Positions 54,168 through 64,000 of a DNA stretch of 64,000 nucleotides are shown piece after piece. The DNA is taken from NCBI RefSeq assembly GCF_000565195.1, contig NZ_CP006720.1, positions 682,001 to 746,000 of the forward strand, written 5' to 3'. Every line of letters begins with the position of its first letter. Position 1 is the first letter of the stretch. A program made the position numbers and the translations under genes. The notes beneath the pieces were generated by a model, which was given only the letters and a program-made list of their open reading frames with translations, searched no databases and had not been told where the DNA came from. The DNA is from Spiroplasma mirum ATCC 29335 (GTDB lineage: Bacteria; Bacillota_I; Bacilli_A; Mycoplasmatales; Mycoplasmataceae).

Positions 54168-55989
54168 TTAACAAGTTATTAACTTTGATAACATTGGTAA
54201 ATAGCTCCCAATAATTAACAAGAGAATTGCGACAATAAACATTATTGCTAAAATTGGTCACGTCCCCTTAAAAAACTTCACATAATCAACATCTGCCAAT
54301 CCTAAGGCCACAGGGACCATTCCCGACGCGGGTGATCATAAATTAATTCATCCTAAAGCCATTACAAATGCCATAATAACTTGGAGAGCAACCCTCAAGT
54401 TATTGGCAACTGGTCCTAAGACGGGGAAAGTAGCGTTCTCTAATCCCGAAGTCGAATAAATTAAGAATGATAATGGTAAATAAATAAAGTATGATACCAC
54501 CACAATTCCAACTTTTGGTAAGTGACTAAGTTCTTTCGTTAGACCATTAATAATATGGTGTGACATTCCCGACATTGATAAGGCGACCCCCTACCCTATT
54601 CTAGCGGAAACCCCAACAATGAAGGAAATTCCTAACATTTCCACACTACTACTAATAAATTTATCCACAAAATGGTGTTCAGTATGTCAAAACATAAACC
54701 CAATAATTAATTTAGAAATAAAGAATAAAAAATCCATTTCTGCCATATACCAGGTTCCAATCACAATCATATTATCAAAAATATAGACCCCTGATTTTGT
54801 GGTATCAGCTAATGCGGATAAATAATCAAAACTTAATTGGCCCCTGATAACCGTGACTTGTTAAAAAGTTTTTAAAAGCATCAGTAATTTCATAATGGAC
54901 TGTTCCATCATAATCGTAGTGCAGAACAAATGCTCCGGAAAAAGTGGCGATTTCATGGGCATTATCACTAGCATTTTGAACGGTCACATTAATAAATTCA
55001 CCATTGGCACTATCCCAAAATTACCCCAGACCACCAATGCCATGTAAATGAGCCCAATAAACAAAGTTATTATCGGTGTTCCCATTAACATTTAAAACAC
55101 TGGCCAAAATTAAGAAAACATTAATTTCAAACTTATATCAGGCAATAATACAAAAATTAATAAATCAAAAGTTGTAATAAAAATTCCAATTACTCATTTA
55201 CGTTTACGAGTTAATTCGGGAATTTCCCCCGCTTTGACAAATTTTTGCAAATGTTCATCATAATATTCGCCATAAACAGAGTTTTTTTATCTTTCTTCAC
55301 CCGTGCGGCATACCAAGTAATAAAAGCAATTAATAACCCGCTAAAATTACTCATCCAATAAAACGTCAAATAATTCCATCGGAAATGGCAATTTGCGCCC
55401 CGTTGGAAATCTTATTAATGGCATCGGCCGCCGTAAATAACACAAACGGATCAAGTGTGACTGCTAAACAACTAACTCCATTCCCCAGCATAATTACCAT
55501 AAAAGCGGTTAACCCATCCCATCACAAACGACCGCTAATAATAATGGCATAATAAAGGGATAAAACGCAAGGGTTTCTTCACACATTCCATATACTGTTC
55601 TCCCCCTAGTAAAAAAATAAAGCTTGCTAAGAGAATAAAATAAATTTCTTTCCCTTTCATCTTCGCTAATAAGCAACCAATTTCCGCTTCTAACGATTTT
55701 GAATCCATTGTTACTTTTAAAAAAGCTCCAATTATTAATAAAAAGACAATTAAATCAGCACGATTAATAAATCCTTTAATTCCCTAATAATACAACGGAC
55801 CATAAAAGTACTAAAAAAATTAATGGTATAGTCGTTGTAATCACCTTTATAAACGGTATTAATAGTATAGTTATCAAAATAACCACCAATTAAATTTCAA
55901 ATTAAAATACTAATCTTAATGATAGCAAATGATAATTTATAACTTTGTTTTCAAATTTGGTTGATTTTCTTAGTTTCTAATAAAATTTA
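54168..55989 (-). pseudogene. YfcC-type (C4-dicarboxylate/basic amino acid) permease, decayed
   Basis: Large polytopic membrane protein in pieces. The start has an AGGAG site but ATT where ATG is expected, then LLETKKINQIWKQSYKLSFA. Later stretches: LIVFLLIIGAFLKVTMDSKS, LLAKMKGKEIYFILLASFIF, FMVIMLGNGVSC, IAISDGIIWRFIGWVI, and the most conserved C-terminal part SGMSHHIINGLTKELSHLPK and ALGWINLWSPASGMVPVALG. Many shifts and stops between. The C-terminal blocks resemble the YfcC family of arginine/ornithine or dicarboxylate carriers. Confidence 0.65.
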
Positions 55990-56013
55990 AGGCTCCTTTG
56001 TTTTAAATTGGAT

Positions 56014-56053
56014 AAAAAAAGTGCTATTTTAAATTAAAATAGCACTTTTTTTA
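56014..56053 (-). terminator. Terminator downstream of rarA
   Basis: AAAAAAAGTGCTATTTTA and TAAAATAGCACTTTTTTT arms, perfectly symmetric. Confidence 0.85.
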
Positions 56054-56106
56054 TCTTAACAAATTTTATTAGAAAAAGCAACTTCACCAAATTTATAATA
56101 ATTTTC

Positions 56107-57357
56107 TTATTTTTTATTTTTAAAAGCTTGGTATAAGTCATTTAACCGTTTTTCATACACACTATGTAATTTAGGATGGTAATAAACTGTTCCTAATAAT
56201 TTATTTGGTAAATACTGCTGTTTAACATAGTCATTAGGAAAATCATGAGGATATTTATAACCTAAACCCCGGTTTAATTTCTTGGCCGATTTATAACTAG
56301 CATCACGCAAATGTAAGGGAACTGGATATACTTTCCCATTCATAATAACATCTTCATAAGCTTTAAAAGTTGCTAAATAAGCACTATTTGATTTTTCACT
56401 TAAACACATTTCAATTACTACTAATCCCAGAGGAATAATTCCTTCGGGCATGCCAATTTGGCGAAATGAATCAATTGCAGCTTTGACATGTAAGGAAATA
56501 GCGGGATTTGCCAACCCAATATCTTCATAACTAATAATTAACATTCTTCGTAATAATGCTTCATAATCCCCACTTGCTAATAACCGGCTAAAATAGTGGA
56601 GAGCTGCTTCCACATCACTACCGCGGATTGATTTTTGAAAGGCCGATTTTAAATGATGGTGTTCATCACCATAATGGGAATTTAATAAATTAGCAGTTGG
56701 TGAAATTGCCTTAACAATATCTAGATTAACTAATTCTTGGGGATATAAATGAATTGCTAATTCTAAAATATTAATGGCAACTCGTAAGTCCCCACTCGCT
56801 AAATTACAAATATAACTTAAGGCTTCATCGGTAATATTTAGTTTAATATCCTTTGATTTTTGTAAACTTCGTTTTAAACCACTAAACATTTCAGCAGCTG
56901 AAATAGGTTTTAACTCAATAATATTACTGCGACTTCGAATCGCGGGGTTAATGACAAAAAACGGATTTTCGATCGTACAAGCAAACATAATTAAATTACC
57001 ATGTTCTAAATATTGCAAAAGGATGTCTTGGCGATCACGATTCATCCGATGAATTTCTTCTAAAACTAAAATATAACGATCATAATTTTCAGCTTTTTTA
57101 ATAATTTTTTCTAAATCACTTTTTTTATCAATGGCGGCGTTAAAAATACTATGCTCAATCTTTAAATCATTTGCTAAGGCTAACGCAATACTAGTTTTTC
57201 CAATTCCGGGATTACCATAAAAAATTAAAGAACTAACAAAATTATTTTTAATCATCCGGGATAAAATTCCATTTTGATCATTAATTAAGTGTTCTTGACC
57301 AATTACATCTTGTAATGATTGTGGTCGCCATAAAAATGATAACGGCTGTTGCATCAT
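56107..57357 (-). CDS. rarA: Replication-associated recombination protein RarA (MgsA)
   Basis: Clamp-loader-like AAA+ ATPase working at stalled forks; 416 residues. Start PLSFLWRPQSLQDVIGQEHL; Walker A LIFYGNPGIGKTSIALALA; Walker B VLEEIHRMNRDRQDILLQYL (the first acidic residue is Glu instead of Asp); sensor CTIENPFFVINPAIRSRSNI; tetramer domain RMLIISYEDIGLANPAISLH. GAGGTGAAA precedes ATG 57357; the next codon is also ATG. Intact. Confidence 0.95.
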   Translation of the reverse strand: MMQQPLSFLWRPQSLQDVIGQEHLINDQNGILSRMIKNNFVSSLIFYGNPGIGKTSIALALANDLKIEHSIFNAAIDKKSDLEKIIKKAENYDRYILVLEEIHRMNRDRQDILLQYLEHGNLIMFACTIENPFFVINPAIRSRSNIIELKPISAAEMFSGLKRSLQKSKDIKLNITDEALSYICNLASGDLRVAINILELAIHLYPQELVNLDIVKAISPTANLLNSHYGDEHHHLKSAFQKSIRGSDVEAALHYFSRLLASGDYEALLRRMLIISYEDIGLANPAISLHVKAAIDSFRQIGMPEGIIPLGLVVIEMCLSEKSNSAYLATFKAYEDVIMNGKVYPVPLHLRDASYKSAKKLNRGLGYKYPHDFPNDYVKQQYLPNKLLGTVYYHPKLHSVYEKRLNDLYQAFKNKK

Positions 57358-57429
57358 TTTCACCTCATTTATCTACCTTAAATTATAATAGTTTTCTTGT
57401 TAATAACAATAAGGTAAAAAGAAAAATCC

Positions 57430-57813
57430 TTAACGACTAGATTGTTCGCTTGTTTTGGAAACAGTAATTTGATCTTTTTGTTTTTTGAGTAACCTGTGTT
57501 TTTCATTATTTTGTATTTTTTTATATAAATAAAAAGGTCGATGATTTATGCGCATTATTATTGCTTTTATGTTTAAAAAGATCTTGATTAGGAGCATCCT
57601 TTCCATAATAGTTCCGTTGATAAATGTCTCATTTTTCCTTTTCCATTTGCTCTCATTCGGCTGATACCCCTTTTTCATAAGGTTGATATCTAATATCAAA
57701 ACAGACATATAAAAATCAACGAAAAAAGATTCGTTTTCAATAATAATTTTTCATAATTTTCATTTATCTTTTTTTCATTGCGGCACAGGTGGTTCTGGTT
57801 TTTTCCTAAACAT
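57430..57813 (-). pseudogene. Unrecognised small protein, frameshifted
   Basis: ATG 57813 with GAGAGGGTG. Starts MFRKKPEPPVPQWKKDKWKL and continues to about residue 42. At a T4 run near 57710 the better frame is one base away: FDIRYQPYEKGVSAEWEQME, then KWDIYQRNYYGKDAPNQDLF and HKSSTFLFI to a TAA. One extra T would join them into about 125 residues. Trp-rich and basic. No family recognised. Located between rarA and ldh. Confidence 0.5.
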
Positions 57814-57884
57814 TTTTTCACCCTCTCATTTAAAAATGTCACCACTTTCGTTGATTACATTTTAAATATTCTACTTTTGTTATA

Positions 57885-58857
<973 letters not shown>

Positions 58858-59113
58858 TATTTATTCTCCTTATTTATTGATTGTCTTTCTTAATAACATA
58901 ATTTATGTTTCCATTATTGTCTCATCTCATTTTTACTTTATAATAACTTTTTAAAATAAGATACCTCTTTTTAATAAAAAATTTTAAAAACAATTGGCAA
59001 ATTAGTTACCAACAAGTTAAATAACCATTAATTTTCAATTTATTTTTTATAAAAACATTTTATAATATTTATGTAGAACTTTATGAAAAATAAGGGAAAA
59101 GAGAGTAGTTCAA

Positions 59114-60220
59114 ATGAAAAGAAAATATCGCCAGAACCGTAAGATTAAAAAAATATTTAAATTTAAAGGCCATTATGAGGCCACCACCCTCGCACAAAAT
59201 TTTGTGCGTTATGTTACCGACCCCTTTCGGGAAGAAGGCGGCTATGATATTATTGATGTTGAAAATGAAATTTATCAAACAGAAATTACCACTGAAGAAG
59301 GTAATTCTTACACGGTTGCAATTAGTACTCAATTTGATTATGAAGAAGATAGTGAAAAAATTAAAGAGATTACCAAATATCAAGTTGATAATGACCTTGA
59401 TTTTATTTTATATACCATTGGAGATCACCATGACGAGCAAGAAACAGACTTTTTAGAAAGTTTAGGATTAGTATTAAATGAACAATTAATTGGAATGGTT
59501 TTTGATTTGAAACGGTGAAAAAAAGGACGCAAAAAAATCCCACCGAATGTTAAATTTCGCCGGGTAAATGATAATAAACGCCTAAAAGATTTTAGTCTTA
59601 TTTTAAAAAGCGCCTTTGGTTCAAAAAGTTGAGATTATGCTTTTTACAAGACCTTATTAAAATTAAATAAGGATGAAACAATTTGTCAAATTGACTTATT
59701 ATATAAAAATAACCAGCCAGCAGGAACCGGGAATATTTATTTTGAAAAAGAAATTGCGATTATTGATGATATTGCCACCCACCAAAACTTTCGCCACCAG
59801 GGGCTAGCAAAATTAATGATTAACAATCTCTTAACAACCGCTTGAAATAATGACTATGATTTAGTCGGTTTAATTGCCACTCCCGAAGGGTTTAATATGT
59901 ATCGCAAACTAGGTTTTCGCCCAATTAAATTATATTTAAACGAATATGTTACCAGAAGTCAAACTAATAATCTTGAGCAAATTGCGAAAAAAATTAGTCG
60001 GGGTAAAATAAAAACCTTACAAAATGTTAATTATCAACAATTAATCAGCCAAGTTGGTAATAAAAAATGTCATGGCTGTGAAAACATAATTAATGACCCT
60101 GAATATTTAATGGCTTATCACTTAACTAATGACTTTGAAATTAATGTTTACCACCAAAATTGTTATAAATTAAATGCAAAAGATAAGTGAGTTATTATGG
60201 TCAACCAAAAACAATCGTAA
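59114..60220 (+). CDS. GNAT-family N-acetyltransferase with C-terminal Cys/His motif
   Basis: 368 residues. An N-terminal 130-residue acidic domain of unknown type is followed by a GNAT domain: IAIIDDIATHQNFRHQGLAK (acetyl-CoA loop RxxGxA near residue 232), MINNLLTTAWNNDYDLVGLI and GFNMYRKLGFRPI. The C-terminal 50 residues contain KKCHGCENIINDPEYLMAYH and VYHQNCYKL: a C-x2-C and H-x2-C pair that could bind zinc. ATG 59114; weak ribosome site GAGAG. Substrate unknown. Confidence 0.85.
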
Positions 60221-60250
60221 CCAAGATTAAAAGTTACGATTGTTTTTTAC
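60208..60250 (+). terminator. Two-way terminator between convergent genes
   Basis: AAACAATCGTAAC and GTTACGATTGTTT arms around about 13 nt, with T-runs; it overlaps both gene ends. Confidence 0.8.
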
Positions 60251-61889
60251 TAGGTGCCGTGGTTGTTTCCTTGGCAGCTTTCACTTCCATTTTTGATAAA
60301 TGTTCTAAACTATCTTTAAAAGTTTCTTTGTTAATACTTGTTGAGCGAAAATCATCAGGTAAATCAACTAATTTCTGACGGTATTTAAACCAATAATGAA
60401 CAAGAATTGGAACAATAATGCAAGATGAAATTAAATCATTTAAACCAATAAACACAAAGAAATAAATTGGGTTTCCAGTTGCCATACTTACACCATAACC
60501 AATTCCAATTAATGGTAAAATTACTAAGAAAGTTCGTAAACTACTTGTAAAAGTTCCTAACATTGATTTATTAATTCCTTGAAATAAGGTTAACGCAATA
60601 TAAGTAAAGGCACAACAAGGATAAGTCATAAAGTTAATTATTATTCACCATCGATATTGGGGAACATATTCTTTGGGAAAGGCAAAGGCTTGCATCATTA
60701 ACCCGCCAAAGCAAATAAAGACCACGAGCATTAAGGTAAACCAAATAATAATCAAAATACTTACCCGTTTTAATACCTGTCAGATCCGGTTATATTTTTT
60801 AGCACCATAATTATAAGCAATAATTGAACGGGCTCCCTGGGTTAAACCAATCCCCGCCGATAAAACAATTGTCATTCACGGGGTAATTGAAGAATATAAT
60901 TCCTGTAAAATCGAAATCCCGTTATTATAACTTTGGTTTGGTAATTGCACAACTAAAGTTGTTAGGGCAAACGAAGTAATCACTAACGCCGCATTATTAA
61001 TAAAATTTGGTAAACCTGCTTTCATAAACGCAACAATATTTTGTCATTTTAAAAATAAAATGTCTTTTCAACCAAATTTCAAATAACTACCTTTAACACC
61101 AAACACAATAATTAAACCCCAAATAATTTGGACTAGTCAAGCAAAAACAGTTCCCAGCATTGCCCCAGATAATTGTAAGTGACACACGCACATAAAGAAA
61201 ATTCCAGCCCCACAGTTAACTAGTAAGGATGACAAAATCATAATTACCACCCACAGCATTTTTCCTTCACTGCGCAACATTGACATAAAAAAATAACTTA
61301 AAAACATTAAGGGAGCGGCGGCTAATAACGGAATTGTATAAGTTCAACATAAATGTTCAGTAATAACATTATAATGACTCCCCATTTGCGAAGTAATAAA
61401 AACGGCATTTCAACCTGGATAAACAATACAAAAAACGCCAAACGCGGTGATACAAGAAAATAAGATTGTTGAAGTAAAACCATTTCCTGATAACTCTTTC
61501 ATTTTACTAATATTGCGTCGACCATAAGCCAATGAAAAGTTCATCGCCGTTCCCATCCCCATCATGACACTAAACGCCCATTGCAAGTTATAAGTTTGAC
61601 TTGCATATTGGGTGGCAATATTAATATATGATTGCATTTCTTTTAGGGGAATTTCAGTTACAATCTGAGAACCAGTAAAATGATTTAACGCGTTATAAGC
61701 ATCAACATAAAATGGGTCTTTCATCGCATCCGGAGCCGCAAATTGTAAGGCTAATGTTTTATCAATGATATTATAAAAACCTTGAATGATCATCAATAAA
61801 ACAGTAGGAATACAAAAATACGCAATGGTTAATCATGGTTTGGCATACCGTAATTTTTTTTCACGCGCAGTTAAAATAACTGATGTCAT
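60234..61889 (-). CDS. MATE-family multidrug efflux transporter
   Basis: 551 residues with about 12 hydrophobic segments in two repeats. Start has PWLTIAYFCIPTVLLMIIQG (TM1), then MMGMGTAMNFSLAYGRRNIS (loop typical of MATE). The second repeat has MKAGLPNFINNAALVITSFA and SAGIGLTQGARSIIAYNYGA, the family hallmark. C-terminal tail is Lys/Ser/Thr-rich and cytoplasmic. ATG 61889 with GAGGTAC. Drug or sodium-coupled export is expected from the family. Confidence 0.93.
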
Positions 61890-62003
61890 AGTACCTCCTC
61901 TCTATTTTATTTTTTACGATAAAAACAGTTAATGATATTTAATAAGACTACGTACTAGTTTTTACTAAATATTAATAATATTATAGTCCAAAAAAATAAA
62001 AAA

Positions 62004-62043
62004 GGTGGGGAAAATAACTTTTTTCTAATTATTTTCCCACCCT
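62004..62043 (-). terminator. Strong terminator after the ABC remnant
   Basis: GGTGGGAAAATAATT and AGTTATTTTCCCCACC-type arms on the minus strand, then T-rich tail. It follows the TAG at 62056. Confidence 0.8.
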
Positions 62044-62055
62044 ATTTAGTATTAC

Positions 62056-62692
62056 CTATTCGCCAGGCTGGAATAACACAGAAGCTTTTCCAAAATCACG
62101 GTTGACCGAAAAAAGCAACCGGTCATAGATTTCGGAAATATTAGTAATGTACGGTTGAATTTGGGTTAAAAAAATTCGTTTTTCCATTGAATTATAAGCA
62201 ATTGTTTTAATATTATCATTTTGTTTTGGTAAGTGAATAATTAATGAATCAGGTGTTTTATTAATTATTTTATAATTATAACGCTCAGCAATGGCAGTTA
62301 AATCACTTAGAAATGCTGGTTCCATTTTTAGCTTGGCGATATTTTAACCCTCGTAAAAAACTCATCTCTACTAAATATTGGTAAACATTTAAATGATTTG
62401 AAAAATGAGCATTTTCCGAAATATAACCAATAATTTGTTTGGCGGGAGTGGAAGCAGATTTCATCCCGTGAATAAATAGTTTTCCTTCGGTTGGAATAAT
62501 TGCCCCAATAATTGATTTAATAGTTGTTGTTTTCCCCGAACCATTAGATCCAATAAACCCGTGAATTTTCCCCTTGCTAACAGTTATCGCAATATTATCA
62601 ACAGTTTTAAAATCTTTAAATTTTTTGGTAAAATGACGGATTTCAATTGCCAAATTAGGATCAGCCACGATTTTATTTGTTATTTGTAACAT
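62056..62692 (-). pseudogene. ABC transporter ATPase with its centre deleted
   Basis: ATG 62692. The first 130 codons are sound: IEIRHFTKKFKDFKTVDNIA, Walker A GFIGSNGSGKTTTIKSIIGA, the Q-loop IIGYISENAHFSNHLNVYQY. After FLRGLKYRQAKNG another frame takes over, MEPAFLSDLTAIAERYNYKI, which is the family's C-terminal tail. The signature (LSGG) and Walker B (DEP) are absent, so about 100 codons have been lost and the frame changed. Confidence 0.8.
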
Positions 62693-62703
62693 CTTTTTTC
62701 ATA

Positions 62704-64000
62704 TTAGACAAAATCCTTTTTACATACTCTTCAAATTACTAATCCCAATACTCCTAAGGAAATGAAAACATAAGCCGCATACATTCCCCCTAAACTATGA
62801 ATTGTTTGGGCTTGGTTAAAATGACCAGCAATGTAGTATAAAGTATAATCAATGGCATTATTTTGATAATTCACTTCTTTAACAGTTGGGGGTAATATAG
62901 TTATTTAAGGGTAAAAACATTCCTGACAATGATGAATTTTCAACCGGACGATCATTTCCAGTTCACATAATTACTCATTGTTATCAAATATTTAAATATC
63001 CCATTAATTTATATTTTACAATTGCCCCATCAATATCACTTTTTGTAGCAGTTCAATAATCCGGCGAACTATCCAAATCGTTTTGATCACCATTATAAAT
63101 AGTTGTTAATGTATAATTAAATAATAAATTAGCAAATTTATAAACTGTTGAATATAACCCATTAACTAAATAGGCTCCCGCTTGTTGATAACTATAGCTA
63201 TCATAATTTTCTTGTACTAAATTTTTAATATCATCAATTAAAGCACTTTCCCCCAGAGAGGAAAGTGAAATCGCGCTTGTTAGCGCATTGATTAATAATT
63301 GGCACTTTAACTAGTTCCATAATTACTACTATTCGTAGTTCCATATACCATGCTAGATACTGTTGCTAGTGAATTATTTAAGAATTTACTATCATAGGTT
63401 GCTTTTAAGAAATGATAAATTTTTTTGTCTCGGACTGTTGGTAATAAATCAGGGTTAATAGCATTTGGACTCGCCGAAGTTATTTTCCCTTTTACTTCTG
63501 TATCATTTTTAATCATAATTGTGGGAGATCCGCTAGCTGTTTTTAACGCTGCTTGGTAAAACTGATTAATTAAATTAAGACCTTTATTCAGATTATTATT
63601 AATTTTAACTGTTTTACTAATATTATTGACAATGTTAAAATCAGCACCATCAAGAATAATTCCCCCGTTGTGATCATTAAATTGCCCAAATTTAACTAAG
63701 TCAGAATACTTGTTTCCTTGGCTAATAAATCACATATAAAAATTATTTCAGTTATCATACCTCGTTGCGGTTGCCAAATATTCTGTTAGCGCATTATTTA
63801 GTTGCGTTGCAAAAGTTGTTGCGTTAAGATTAGGTGCTAAACTATATATTTGGTTATTATAAATCCCCCGTAAGCTATCATTAAAACTCAAGCGAACATT
63901 TGGTGTATCATCCGTTGCTCATAATGGTCATCCGGTTGGGTTTGTTAGCGCCGTTACTAATTGCTTACTTGGATATGTGCTTTTGCTACAATTATCTTAA
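62704..64000 (-). pseudogene. ABC transporter permease, 3' part, frameshifted
   Basis: Continues beyond the right edge. A large extracytoplasmic region (for example DTPNVRLSFNDSLRGIYNNQ, YMWFISQGNKYSDLVKFGQF) is followed by a shift near 63310 and then LINALTSAISLSSLGESALI, YLVNGLYSTVYKFANLLFNY and MGYLNIWWQWVIMWTGNDRP. A second shift near 62900 precedes the last hydrophobic segment, YAAYVFISLGVLGLVIWRVC, ending at TAA 62704. Overlaps the start of the ATPase remnant; the two form a broken exporter. Confidence 0.7.

Noticed and set aside
59081..59456. Minus- and plus-strand frames inside the GNAT gene
   Set aside because: Other-frame shadows of the acetyltransferase start.

Overview
The window comes from a wall-less mollicute of the genus Spiroplasma, most likely of the Citri clade; the genus follows from gene content and code use, the clade is inference. 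The DNA is AT-rich. TGA is read as tryptophan in nearly every gene (for example inside FtsA, RsmH, PheT, NrdE and Fhs), so standard-code reading frames are cut into pieces. Coordinates below join those pieces. Almost all genes lie on the minus strand.

Layout. 1-4.2 kb: reduced division cluster mraZ-rsmH-ftsA-ftsZ, then rpmF and a YceD-like gene. 4.2-7.7 kb: decayed secreted-protein, ABC-transporter and EamA-permease genes. 7.8-11.5 kb: pheST behind a T-box leader. 11.5-22.3 kb: an accessory stretch with a YgjP-type metallopeptidase, a membrane protein, and a run of decayed lipoprotein, ABC and secreted-protein genes. 22.6-29.3 kb: lepA (one-base frameshift), rpsO, and nrdF-nrdI-nrdE behind a cobalamin-riboswitch-like leader. 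29.3-42.5 kb: a decayed unknown gene, an SNF-family transporter with a small membrane partner, ribF/truB, coaBC/coaX, and divergent fhs and folD. 42.5-48.8 kb: a decayed ABC exporter, rbfA, a polytopic membrane protein, and ybeY-dgkA-cdd-hydrolase. 48.8-52.6 kb: an intact protein resembling the glucosyltransferase domain of large clostridial toxins, next to a decayed bacteriocin-type ABC exporter. 52.8-64 kb: guaC, rpsU, a decayed YfcC-type permease, rarA, a decayed ldh, a GNAT protein, a MATE transporter and a decayed ABC transporter.

Main points. (1) NrdF has Val, Pro and Lys where ordinary class I enzymes have three carboxylate metal ligands, the signature of metal-free class Ie reductase. 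(2) Its operon has a leader with the conserved blocks of a cobalamin riboswitch plus an intrinsic terminator. (3) A TcdA/TcdB-like glycosyltransferase is intact beside a dying exporter. (4) mraZ is preceded by two pairs of TGGG repeats with 10-bp period, the expected MraZ operator. (5) The truB-coaX gap holds two candidate plus-strand small RNAs, one with crossing complementary arms. (6) Many genes are broken by one-base changes in homopolymers, including housekeeping genes lepA and ribF, so some breaks may be sequencing errors or be bypassed by slippage, while others (multiple TAA/TAG stops, large deletions) look like real decay.

No tRNA, rRNA or CRISPR array was seen. All calls rest on reading the sequence and remembered family motifs; no database search was run.
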